A DNA stretch of 64,000 nt from the NCBI RefSeq assembly GCF_019038415.1, contig NZ_JAFKRG010000034.1:62001-126000 (forward strand). Reading direction: 5' to 3'. The position numbers and the translations under genes are program-made. Each line of letters starts with the position of its first letter. Within the stretch, counting starts at the first letter, position 1. Below, piece after piece: positions 34,586-42,831 of the stretch. Under the pieces are notes generated by a model. The model saw only the letters and a program-made list of their open reading frames with translations. It was not told the origin of the DNA and ran no database searches. Source of the stretch: Synechococcus sp. CCY 9618. Its GTDB lineage: Bacteria > Cyanobacteriota > Cyanobacteriia > PCC-6307 > Cyanobiaceae.

Positions 34586-35302
34586 ATGGCTGTCGTCACT
34601 CTTTCCGAGATGATGGAGGCTGGTGCCCACTTCGGACACCAGACCCGTCGCTGGAATCCCAAGATGTCGCGCTACATCTATTGCGCGCGCAACGGAGTCC
34701 ACATCATCGACCTCGTGCAGACCGCCGTCTGCATGAACAACGCCTACAAATGGACCCGCAGTGCCGCCCGCAGCGGCAAGCGTTTCCTGTTCGTGGGCAC
34801 CAAGAAACAGGCTTCCGAAGTGATCGCCCAGGAGGCGGCCCGCTGCGGTGCCTCCTATGTGAACCAGCGCTGGCTGGGGGGCATGCTCACCAACTGGAGC
34901 ACGATGCGGGCCCGCATCGATCGCCTCAAGGATCTGGAACGCATGGAGTCCTCCGGCGCCATCGCCATGCGGCCCAAGAAGGAAGCTGCCGTGCTGCGTC
35001 GTGAACTCGACCGCCTGCAGAAATACCTCGGCGGCCTCAAGAACATGCGCCGCCTGCCCGACGTGGTCGTGCTGGTGGACCAGCGCCGCGAGACCAACGC
35101 CGTGCTCGAGTGCCGCAAGCTTGACATCCCTCTGGTGTCGATGCTCGACACCAACTGCGACCCTGATCTCTGCGACGTGCCGATCCCCTGCAACGACGAC
35201 GCCGTGCGCTCGGTGCAGCTGGTGCTCGGCCGGCTGGCGGATGCCATCAACGAAGGCCGCCATGGAGCCCAGGATCAGCGCGGCAGCGACGACGACGCCT
35301 GA
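34586..35302 (+). CDS. rpsB: 30S ribosomal protein S2
   Basis: S2 sits on the back of the 30S head-body junction. The 238-residue protein has the full set of family blocks: [22 protein letters not shown] at the start, [57 protein letters not shown] and [19 protein letters not shown], with a short acidic tail. tsf follows 37 bases later, the standard bacterial rpsB-tsf operon. Confidence 0.98.
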   Translation: MAVVTLSEMMEAGAHFGHQTRRWNPKMSRYIYCARNGVHIIDLVQTAVCMNNAYKWTRSAARSGKRFLFVGTKKQASEVIAQEAARCGASYVNQRWLGGMLTNWSTMRARIDRLKDLERMESSGAIAMRPKKEAAVLRRELDRLQKYLGGLKNMRRLPDVVVLVDQRRETNAVLECRKLDIPLVSMLDTNCDPDLCDVPIPCNDDAVRSVQLVLGRLADAINEGRHGAQDQRGSDDDA

Positions 35303-35339
35303 GCCGTTCCCTCCCTCCCGACCATCCTCCCTCCCCCCC

Positions 35340-35999
35340 ATGGCTGAGATCACAGCGAAGCTCGTCAAGGACCTGCGCGACAAGACCGGCGCCGGCATGA
35401 TGGACTGCAAGAAGGCCCTCACCGAATCGGGCGGGGATGCCACCAAGGCCGCCGAATGGCTGCGCCAGAAGGGCATCGCCACCGCCGAGAAGAAGTCCGG
35501 GCGCACCGCGGCCGAAGGGGCCGTAGGCAGCTACATCCACACCGGCGCCAGGGTCGGGGTGCTGGTGGAGGTCAACTGCGAGACCGACTTCGTGGCCCGC
35601 GGCGAGCTCTTCCAGGAGCTGGTGCGCAACGTGGCGATGCAGATCGCCGCCTGCCCCAATGTGGAGTACGTCAGCACCGACGACATTCCCCCCGAGGTGG
35701 CGGAACGGGAGAAGTCGATCGAGATGGGTCGTGATGATCTATCCGGCAAGAAGGAGGAGATGAAGGTGAAGATCGTGGCCGGCCGCATCGGCAAGCGCCT
35801 CAAGGAACTGGCCCTGATGGACCAGCCCTTCATCCGTGACAACACCGTCACCGTGGGCGAGATGGTCAAGTCGGCCGCCGGCAAGACCGGCGAGAACATC
35901 CGGGTGCGCCGCTTCACCCGCTACACCTTGGGCGAGGGGATCGAGGTGGAGCAGTCCGACTTCGCTGCCGAAGTGGCGGCGATGGGCAAGGCGGCCTGA
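35340..35999 (+). CDS. tsf: Translation elongation factor Ts
   Basis: EF-Ts recycles EF-Tu-GDP to EF-Tu-GTP. The 219-residue protein has [20 protein letters not shown] (the N-terminal UBA-like signature), [20 protein letters not shown] and [13 protein letters not shown] (the TDFV motif that inserts into EF-Tu), and a short C-terminus typical of cyanobacteria and chloroplasts. It is the second gene of the rpsB operon. Confidence 0.98.
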   Translation: MAEITAKLVKDLRDKTGAGMMDCKKALTESGGDATKAAEWLRQKGIATAEKKSGRTAAEGAVGSYIHTGARVGVLVEVNCETDFVARGELFQELVRNVAMQIAACPNVEYVSTDDIPPEVAEREKSIEMGRDDLSGKKEEMKVKIVAGRIGKRLKELALMDQPFIRDNTVTVGEMVKSAAGKTGENIRVRRFTRYTLGEGIEVEQSDFAAEVAAMGKAA

Positions 36000-36036
36000 G
36001 CCGCACCCTTCCCCCCTCTGCCGATCCGGAGCCCCG

Positions 36037-37203
36037 TTGAGCGACCCGTCCGATCCCATTGATCTGCCGGGTCAGCTCGAGGCCCTGACGGGGATGCTGA
36101 CGGACTCCAATCCCCAGCTGTACCGCCATCTGGCCCTCTACCTGCAGGTGCTGCGCCAGGTCCTGCCGCAACGGGTGAGCCAGGCCTGTTTCCATCTGGC
36201 CACCCAGGTTCACCCGCAGCGCTATGCGGAGCTGTCGCAGGAACGGCGCAAGTGGCTCCACCGTCAGGTGGAGCAGCTGGTCCGCCGTTGCTCCAGCCTG
36301 CTCACCGTCGAGCAGCTGGCCATCCTCGCCGACCAGATCGCCCGCGAGAACCAGCGGCGCAGGCGTCACGACCAGCAGCAGATCCTGACGGAACTCACCC
36401 TGGCCGGGGATCCGGAGCCCATCCCCGGCTCTGATGTGTCTGCCGAGCTGCTGCCTCCCGGTTCTGTGCAGCTGGCCCTGGCTCCGCCGCTCTCCGGAAT
36501 GGCGTTCGCCTGGAGCCGGATCGGACACGGCGACAGCCGGCAGGAGGAGGATGGGGAAGAACCCGAGGCCGAAACCGCCGAGACAGGCCTGGAGGATCAC
36601 CAGAGCCTGGCCAGAGTCCTGGCGGCGGGGCAGACCGATCGCAGCGACGAACCTGATCCGACCGGGGAGGAGACCGGCACGGAAGCGGCCACCCAGGGCG
36701 ACGGGAGCATGGACGGTCAGAGTCCGGACTCCATCTGGCAACCGGGACGGTTGCCCCGGGATCCCCGCCAGGTGCTCCGGTGGATGGACGGCATGGAGCT
36801 GGCCCTGGCACGGCGGCTGCGCAACCTCTCCCATGCCATCAACGTCGAACTGCTGCGGGCCGGGGTGAACCGCAGTCTTCTGCCGGTGAGCCTGCTCGAT
36901 GCGGTGCTGACCGGCCAGCTGGACACGATGGCGGCTCCTCCCAACCTGCTGCGGCTGCCACTCCCCTTCGGTGGAGGTGTCGGCAGCACCCAGGCCCAGA
37001 CCATGGCGGTGCTGCTGCGGGCCGTGGAAATGGAACTGGAGGAGCCCCGCCTGAGAACCTGCCGGCGGCGGCTGCAGCAGCATCGCCAGGAGGTCCGCAG
37101 AATGGCCCAGCAGTTCCGTCGCCTGCAAGGGCGTCTCCGGATTCACCAGGCCGAACAGCTTTGGCTGCAGGACATCCGCCCCACCCCGAACCCGGACGAC
37201 TGA
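36037..37203 (+). CDS. Hypothetical coiled protein between tsf and recG, 388 aa
   Basis: TTG 36037, preceded by CCGGAG, opens a frame starting LSDPSDPIDLPGQLEALTGM. Residues ~10-115 are helical and rich in Gln/Arg/Leu (RQVLPQRVSQACFHLATQVH, QEREE-like RRKWLHRQVEQLVRRC). About 150-250 is an acidic, Glu/Asp/Gly/Thr-rich linker. The C-terminal ~135 residues are helical again (ELALARRLRNLSHAINVELL, EEPRLRTCRRRLQQHRQEVR) and end in a charged coiled coil. No enzyme motif, signal peptide or membrane segment is seen. I do not recognise it. Confidence 0.72.
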   Translation: MSDPSDPIDLPGQLEALTGMLTDSNPQLYRHLALYLQVLRQVLPQRVSQACFHLATQVHPQRYAELSQERRKWLHRQVEQLVRRCSSLLTVEQLAILADQIARENQRRRRHDQQQILTELTLAGDPEPIPGSDVSAELLPPGSVQLALAPPLSGMAFAWSRIGHGDSRQEEDGEEPEAETAETGLEDHQSLARVLAAGQTDRSDEPDPTGEETGTEAATQGDGSMDGQSPDSIWQPGRLPRDPRQVLRWMDGMELALARRLRNLSHAINVELLRAGVNRSLLPVSLLDAVLTGQLDTMAAPPNLLRLPLPFGGGVGSTQAQTMAVLLRAVEMELEEPRLRTCRRRLQQHRQEVRRMAQQFRRLQGRLRIHQAEQLWLQDIRPTPNPDD

Positions 37204-39713
37204 GCAGCTCGGCGGCGGCTGGTGCTGGGCTCGCGTCCGGCTCCCCGACGTTCGACGCCTGGTGCACCCCCCTGCAGCAGGCCTGTCGGCTGGAGGCCGA
37301 ACGGGGCTTCGGGGATCTTCAGGGGCGTCAGGACTGCTTCAGCGGCTTCGTTGGCGCAGCCCTGGCGGCTCCGGCGGCAGGGCTCGGGGCACGGGAGCGG
37401 CAACGGCTGACGAGCCTGGCCAGGGAGTTCGCCGGCTACGGCCGACTGGCCCTGGGACACCGCCAGTCGCTGGTCCGGCGGCTGCGCCAGATGCTCCATG
37501 ACCTGCGGCTTCAGCGCCAGGAGGCGCGTCCGGTGGGTCCGCCCCGCCTGCGGCTGGCGACTCCACCCGAGGCCGCGCCCGCCGCCGGGCGGTCGACGCA
37601 GGGGCTGACAGCGGAGACGCCCCTGGCGGAGGTGGCCGGCATCGGTCTGAAGACGGCCACCCGGATGGCCGCCCTCGGCCTGCTGGTGGTGCGCGATCTG
37701 GTGCACCACTATCCGCGCGACTATCTGGATTACGCCCATCTGGTGCGGATCGCGGCCCTGGAGCCGGGGCGTACCGCCACCATCGTCGCCACGGTGCGCC
37801 GTTGCCATGCCTTCGGCAGCCCCCGCAACCCCAACCTGGCCATCCTGGAACTGCACCTCCAGGACGTCACGGGACGCCTGAGGGTCTCCCGCTTCTTCGC
37901 CGGCCGTCGTTTCAGCAGTCCGGGCTGGTTGAAGTCCCAGCAGCGGCTGTACCCGGTGGGCGCCACCGTGGCGGTGAGCGGCCTGGTGAAGGAGAGCCCC
38001 TACGGGCCCTGCTTCGCCGATCCGCTGCTGGAGGTGCTGGAGGCGCCTGGGGCAGCGGTGCGCTCCGAGCAGATCGGTCGGCTCGTTCCGGTCTATGCCC
38101 TCACCGAGGGGCTCAGCGGTGAACGGCTCGGCAGGGCGGTCGCCGCCCTGCTGCCCGAGGTGGGCCGCTGGGATGATCCCCTGCCGGAGTCCCTGCGGCG
38201 GGATCTGGACCTTCAACGTCGTGGCGAGGCCCTTCAGGGCATCCACCGACCCCTCGATCGGGCCGCCCTCCAGGGCAGTCGGCGGCGCCTGGTGTTCGAC
38301 GAGTTCCTGCTGCTGCAGCTGGCCCTGGGGCAGCGACGGGAACGGCTGCGCCGGCTGCCCGCCCCACCCCTGCTGCTGCCCGGCGGCGGCGGCGACCTGG
38401 TGGGTCGGTTCCTGGACCTGTTGCCCTTCGCCTTCACCACCGCCCAGAGCCGGGTGCTGGCGGAGATCCGCGCCGACATGGCACGCCCCCAGCCCATGGC
38501 GCGGCTGGTCCAGGGGGATGTGGGCAGCGGCAAGACCGTGGTGGCCCTGGCGGCCCTGCTGGGCGCCATCGAGGCCGGCTGCCAGGGGGCCCTGATGGCC
38601 CCCACCGAGGTGCTGGCGGCCCAGCATTTCCAGAAGCTGGCCCAGTGGCTGCCGCAGCTCAACGTCAGCGTCGAGCTGCTCACCGGCTCCACCCCCTCCC
38701 GGCGGCGGCGCCAGGTGCTGCAGGATCTCGCCAACGGGCAGGTGAAGCTGCTGGTGGGCACCCATGCCCTGCTGGAGGACCCGGTCCAGTTCGATCGGCT
38801 GGGGCTGGTGGTGGTGGACGAGCAGCATCGCTTCGGCGTGCGTCAGCGCAACCGCCTGCTGGCCAAGGGGTTGCAGCCCCACCTGCTCACCATGACCGCC
38901 ACGCCCATACCCCGCACTCTGGCCCTCTCGATCCACGGGGATCTGGACATCAGCCAGATCGATGAGCTTCCGCCCGGTCGCACCCCGATCCGGACACGGC
39001 TGCTGCGTGGTTCCGAGCGCCCCTCCGCCTGGGAGCTGGTGCGTCAGGAGGTGGCCCGGGGCCAGCGGGCCTATGTGGTGCTGCCGTTGGTGGAGGATTC
39101 GGAGAAGCTGGATCTGCGCTCCGCGGTGGAGGTGCACCGCCATCTCGAGGAGGAGGTGTTTCCCGCCCTGAGCGTGGGGCTGCTGCACGGCCGCATGACC
39201 GGTGAGGAGAAGCAGCGGGCCATCGCCGCCTTCCAGGACGGTCGCTCCCAGGTGCTGGTCTCCACCACGGTGGTGGAGGTGGGAGTGGACGTGCCGGCGG
39301 CCAGCGTGATGGTGATCGAGCATGCCGAGCGTTTCGGCCTGGCCCAGCTGCACCAGCTGCGGGGACGGGTGGGCCGGGGCTCCGCGGCCTCCCACTGCCT
39401 GCTGATCCATGAGGGCGACAACCCCATGGCCCGCCAGCGCCTGGAGGTGCTGGCCCGCAGCAGCGACGGCTTCGAGATCGCCGAGATGGATCTGCGCCTG
39501 CGAGGCCCCGGTCAGGTGCTCGGCACCCGTCAGTCGGGTCTCCCGGACCTGGCCCTGGCCAGCCTCAGCGACGACGGGGCCGTGCTGGAGGAGGCCCGCA
39601 CAGCGGCCCGGCTGATCCTGGAGCAGGACCCCGACCTGGAGGGCCATCCCGGCCTGCGTGAGGCCCTCGAAGCCCAGCGCCGCCGATCGGTGGAGGCGGC
39701 CCAGCTGAACTGA
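37161..39713 (+). CDS. recG: ATP-dependent DNA helicase RecG
   Basis: RecG regresses stalled forks and branch-migrates Holliday junctions. The wedge/OB domain lies around residues 150-340 (LHHYPRDYLDYAHL-type region, LQDVTGRLRVSRFFAGRRF). Helicase motifs follow: QGDVGSGKTVVALAALLG (I), APTEVLAAQHFQKLAQWLP (Ia), VVVDEQHRFGVRQR (II, DEQH), MTATPIPRTLALSIHGDLD (III), GRMTGEEKQRAIAAFQDGRS, VSTTVVEVGVDVPAASVMVI (V) and QLRGRVGRGSAASHCLL (VI). The N-terminal ~140 residues are a cyanobacterial extension. The start is unsure: TTG 37161 is the nearest ordinary start, but a CTG at 37200 overlapping the previous stop is also possible. Confidence 0.95.
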   Translation: MAAGHPPHPEPGRLSSSAAAGAGLASGSPTFDAWCTPLQQACRLEAERGFGDLQGRQDCFSGFVGAALAAPAAGLGARERQRLTSLAREFAGYGRLALGHRQSLVRRLRQMLHDLRLQRQEARPVGPPRLRLATPPEAAPAAGRSTQGLTAETPLAEVAGIGLKTATRMAALGLLVVRDLVHHYPRDYLDYAHLVRIAALEPGRTATIVATVRRCHAFGSPRNPNLAILELHLQDVTGRLRVSRFFAGRRFSSPGWLKSQQRLYPVGATVAVSGLVKESPYGPCFADPLLEVLEAPGAAVRSEQIGRLVPVYALTEGLSGERLGRAVAALLPEVGRWDDPLPESLRRDLDLQRRGEALQGIHRPLDRAALQGSRRRLVFDEFLLLQLALGQRRERLRRLPAPPLLLPGGGGDLVGRFLDLLPFAFTTAQSRVLAEIRADMARPQPMARLVQGDVGSGKTVVALAALLGAIEAGCQGALMAPTEVLAAQHFQKLAQWLPQLNVSVELLTGSTPSRRRRQVLQDLANGQVKLLVGTHALLEDPVQFDRLGLVVVDEQHRFGVRQRNRLLAKGLQPHLLTMTATPIPRTLALSIHGDLDISQIDELPPGRTPIRTRLLRGSERPSAWELVRQEVARGQRAYVVLPLVEDSEKLDLRSAVEVHRHLEEEVFPALSVGLLHGRMTGEEKQRAIAAFQDGRSQVLVSTTVVEVGVDVPAASVMVIEHAERFGLAQLHQLRGRVGRGSAASHCLLIHEGDNPMARQRLEVLARSSDGFEIAEMDLRLRGPGQVLGTRQSGLPDLALASLSDDGAVLEEARTAARLILEQDPDLEGHPGLREALEAQRRRSVEAAQLN

Positions 39714-39775
39714 CCGGTGCCCGTGAACCCTTGCTGGCGGCGATTGAATGGAATCCAGCCGCAGATGCTGCAGCC

Positions 39776-40477
39776 ATGGCGCCCCTGCGTCCCTGGAGTC
39801 CGATCCCCATCCACGATGCGGGTGAGCCGCTGATCGGTCTTCCGGCAGGTCTCTGGCGTCTGGAGCCCCATCCCTATCAGGCCCTGGGGGCCCCCTACGG
39901 CGAGGGGGCCAGCCCGTTCCGGTTGCGCCGGGCCGTGATCACCCGGCTCGAGAAAGCCCAGCAACGGCTTCAGCGGCAGCAACCCCGCTGGCGACTGGCC
40001 ATCTTCGATGCCTGGCGCCCCATCGCCGTGCAGGCCTTCATGGTGCGCCACGCCTTCGTCGAGGCCTGCCGCCAGCGAGGGCTGGATGCGGATGGCACCG
40101 GTCCCGCCCAGCGGGCCCTGGCGGCCGAGGTGGATCGGTTCTGGGCGCCGCCCAGCGCCGATCCGGCCACTCCGCCCCCCCACAGCACCGGCGCGGCCGT
40201 GGATCTCACCCTGGCGGACGGGCTGGGTCGGCCTCTGGCCATGGGCGGTGCGATCGACGCCATCGGGGCCGTTTCAGAGCCCGACCACCACAGGGGCGCT
40301 GCGCAAGGCACCGAAGCCGCCGCGTGGCACCAGCGGCGGGTCCTGCTCGCAGAGGTGATGGCCGGCGCGGGCTTTGTCCAGCACCCCAATGAATGGTGGC
40401 ATTTCAGCCACGGGGACCAGCTCTGGGCCTGGCGGCAGGGAGAACCCCGCGCCCGCTACGGCCGCGTGGATGGCTGA
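39776..40477 (+). CDS. M15D zinc D-Ala-D-Ala dipeptidase (VanX-like)
   Basis: About 233 residues. Zinc and catalytic motifs of the VanX/DdpX family are present: LAIFDAWRPIAVQAFM, PPHSTGAAVDLTL (SxHxxGxAxD, His and Asp ligands) and HPNEWWHFSHG (catalytic Glu and the second His). It would hydrolyse D-Ala-D-Ala, here probably for recycling of cell-wall precursors; no resistance genes of the vanH/vanA type are nearby. ATG 39776 is the chosen start. The 3' end overlaps the convergent gene by 22 bases. Confidence 0.88.
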   Translation: MAPLRPWSPIPIHDAGEPLIGLPAGLWRLEPHPYQALGAPYGEGASPFRLRRAVITRLEKAQQRLQRQQPRWRLAIFDAWRPIAVQAFMVRHAFVEACRQRGLDADGTGPAQRALAAEVDRFWAPPSADPATPPPHSTGAAVDLTLADGLGRPLAMGGAIDAIGAVSEPDHHRGAAQGTEAAAWHQRRVLLAEVMAGAGFVQHPNEWWHFSHGDQLWAWRQGEPRARYGRVDG

Positions 40478-40893
40478 ACCGAGTCCTGTGGCGCCTGGCC
40501 GGGCGGCATGGCACCGGCCGGAGGGATCGGGGTGCCCGGCAGGGTCAGCCCCAGTTCCCGAAACAATGTGCTGGCCTCCTTGCGGAGCAGCAGGCCCTTC
40601 TGGACGCAGCGTTTGAGGCTGGCCAGGGTCATGTCGTCCTGGAGCCGCCGCAACCGGGCCAGCACCACGGGGCTCTGATCGGCGTAGGGCAGCAGATGGG
40701 CCCGGTAGGAGGAGCGGATCGCTTCCGGCTTGCAGGCGAGCGGATCGGAATCGAAATACCTGGTGGGCGGGGGCGGCGACTGGGGACGCTCCGGCTCCAC
40801 CGTCCAGCCGGGGGATGCTGCCCCAGACCAGCACAGCCCCCCCAGGACGGAGGGCAGCAGGATCAAGCGGAGGAAAGAAGCAGGCGTCCGCAT
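40456..40893 (-). CDS. Exported hypothetical protein, 145 aa
   Basis: A signal peptide is visible (MRTPASFLRLILLPSVLGGLCW then SGAAS). The mature protein has a Pro-rich stretch (PERPQSPPPPTRYFDSDPL), a helical middle (RARLRRLQDDMTLASLKRCV-like region) with two Cys, and a Pro-rich tail. No known domain. It is encoded downstream of nothing obvious and converges on the dipeptidase gene. Confidence 0.65.
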   Translation of the reverse strand: MRTPASFLRLILLPSVLGGLCWSGAASPGWTVEPERPQSPPPPTRYFDSDPLACKPEAIRSSYRAHLLPYADQSPVVLARLRRLQDDMTLASLKRCVQKGLLLRKEASTLFRELGLTLPGTPIPPAGAMPPGQAPQDSVQPSTRP

Positions 40894-40946
40894 CCAGGGG
40901 GCCTCACGGCTTCAAGGGTAGGAAACCGGGGGCTCCGGATCAGAAA

Positions 40947-42716
40947 TCAGGCAGGGCTGAGCAGCCGGGCCACCCGTTCGGGACCGATCTTCTCGATGAA
41001 GTCGCCGAATCGGCTGCGCTGCCCGCCCTCGTCCCGCCAGGCCGTCAGCAGGGGTTCCAGGGTGGTCTCCAGGTCCTCCAGGGCCATTTTCTCCAGGTAC
41101 GGCTGAGCAAGTCTGGTCAGGCTGTGGCTGCCGCCGAGCCACAGCTGGTAGGCGTCCACACCGCTGCCCACCAGACCGATCTCCGCCATGTAGGGGCGGG
41201 CGCAGCCATTGGGACAGCCCGTCATCCGCACCAGCAGGGGTTTGCGGATCTCCAGCTTCGCCAGCAGGGCATCGAGGCGGTCGAGCACGGCGGGAAGGAT
41301 CCTCTCGGCTTCGGTGATGGCCAGGCCGCACAGGGGCAGGGCCGGACAGGCCAGGGCATGGCGGGCCAGGGCGGCGGGGGCCTCCGGGCTGGTGATGCCC
41401 AGGGACGTCAGCCCCTCCCGCACCGAGGCCCGCTGGGAGGTGCCGATGTTGCAGAGGAGCAGGTCCTGGTTGGGAGTGAGTCGCACCTCCAGCTGGTAGG
41501 TCTCGACGAGCTGGCGCAGACCCCGCTTCAGTTCACCCTGCAGGCGACCGCAGAGGACGGGAAGACCCACGAACCAGAGGCCGGGTGACTGGCGGTGCCA
41601 GCCCAGGTAATCGGTGAGGGTGGAGGCCGGTTCGCTGCGCAGACCCTTGATCGGATGAGGGAAGTAGCGGCCCAGTTCCTCCCGGAACCAGTCCACCCCC
41701 CGGTCCTGGATGAGGTACTTCATCCGGGCATGGCGGCGCTGCTCGCGGTCGCCGTGATCCCGCTGCAGGGCCACGATCGCCTGCACCAGCTCCAGCACAT
41801 GTGCCGCGGCCACGTAGCCGAGGGGATCGGCGGTCCGGGCGAAGGTCTCCTCCTTGTTGTGGGTCCGGCCCATCCCGCCGCCGACGTAGACGTTGCAGCC
41901 GCGGGGTCGGCCGGATGGATCGGTGAACAGCACCAGGCCGATGTCCTGGGTCAGCAGGTCGACCGAGTTGTCGCCGGGGACGGTGACGGCGACCTTGAAC
42001 TTGCGCGGCAGGTAGGTGGCGCCGTAGAGGGGCTCGGCGGCATCGCCGCTGAAGACGGCCCCGGCCTCCTGGAGCTTGCGTGCCTTCTTCACGGCCCCCT
42101 CGGGCTTGATGCGGTAGCTCAGATCACCGTCCACCCAGAGGTCGAGATAGGAGCCCTCGGCCGCCTGGGGGGCGAGCAGGTCGGCGATGCGATCGGCCAG
42201 CAGGCGGGCCTCCGGATAACCATCGCGCTCAAAGGGAGCGGCAGGGGCCATCACGTTGCGGTTGATGTCGCCGCAGGCCGAGAGGGTGGAGCCCAGGGCC
42301 CGGACGATGCCGCCGATCACCTCCTTGAGGTCGGCCTTGGTCACCCCATGCATCTGGAAGGCCTGACGGGTGGTGATCCGCAGGGTGCCGTTGCCCAGCC
42401 GATCGGCGAGGGCGTCGATGGCGAGGTAAAGGGAGGCAGGAACGCGACCGCCAGGGTTGCGCAGCCGCAGCATCATCTGCCAGTCCTTTTCAGCCCCCTT
42501 GCGGCGCTTGTCCCGGTCGTCCTGCTGGTAGCTGCCGTGGAACTTGAGGATCTGAACGGCCGGTTCACTGAAGCTGGGCCGATCGTTGTCCAGTTCGCCC
42601 GCCAGCGGATCGTGCAGGTGGCCGCTGCCGGCCTTGAGGGCCTCCTGGCGGGTGGGGGGTTTGGCAGGGGAAGCCGATGGGAGCGACGTGCTGTCGGCGA
42701 CCGTCGTCGTGGACAT
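40947..42716 (-). CDS. sir: Ferredoxin-dependent sulfite reductase
   Basis: A 589-residue siroheme/4Fe-4S enzyme that reduces sulfite to sulfide in assimilation. The Fe4S4-siroheme Cys pairs are ACPALPLCGLAITEAER and MTGCPNGCARPYMAEIGLV. Substrate-side residues include RITTRQAFQMHGVTK and GDINRNVMAPAAPF. The NirA alternative is less likely because the N-terminal parachute region and the length match plant/cyanobacterial SiR and no nitrate genes are adjacent. It is divergent from glyS; the 115-base gap shows no clear NtcA box. Confidence 0.93.
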   Translation of the reverse strand: MSTTTVADSTSLPSASPAKPPTRQEALKAGSGHLHDPLAGELDNDRPSFSEPAVQILKFHGSYQQDDRDKRRKGAEKDWQMMLRLRNPGGRVPASLYLAIDALADRLGNGTLRITTRQAFQMHGVTKADLKEVIGGIVRALGSTLSACGDINRNVMAPAAPFERDGYPEARLLADRIADLLAPQAAEGSYLDLWVDGDLSYRIKPEGAVKKARKLQEAGAVFSGDAAEPLYGATYLPRKFKVAVTVPGDNSVDLLTQDIGLVLFTDPSGRPRGCNVYVGGGMGRTHNKEETFARTADPLGYVAAAHVLELVQAIVALQRDHGDREQRRHARMKYLIQDRGVDWFREELGRYFPHPIKGLRSEPASTLTDYLGWHRQSPGLWFVGLPVLCGRLQGELKRGLRQLVETYQLEVRLTPNQDLLLCNIGTSQRASVREGLTSLGITSPEAPAALARHALACPALPLCGLAITEAERILPAVLDRLDALLAKLEIRKPLLVRMTGCPNGCARPYMAEIGLVGSGVDAYQLWLGGSHSLTRLAQPYLEKMALEDLETTLEPLLTAWRDEGGQRSRFGDFIEKIGPERVARLLSPA

Positions 42717-42831
42717 CGGCAGATGGACGGGTAGGAGAGGAATGAAACTAGCGAACGGCAAGTCTCGCCCCGCTGGATCGCCTGCCCTTCTCCCCCATTT
42801 GCATACAGTCTCGTACTGACCGCCCCGCCGC

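Noticed and set aside
35914-37146. 410-codon open frame antisense to the hypothetical gene after tsf
   Set aside because: The plus-strand frame has helical heptad patterns and a ribosome-binding site, while the reverse frame is a His/Gln/Leu-rich shadow. I keep the plus strand, though that gene is itself of unknown function.
37143-39647. 834-codon open frame antisense to recG
   Set aside because: Same reason: recG carries all helicase motifs on the plus strand, and the reverse frame is a His/Gln-rich shadow.
42805-42817. LexA-like AGTCTCGTACT before glyS
   Set aside because: Only one half-site is intact and the spacing is wrong.
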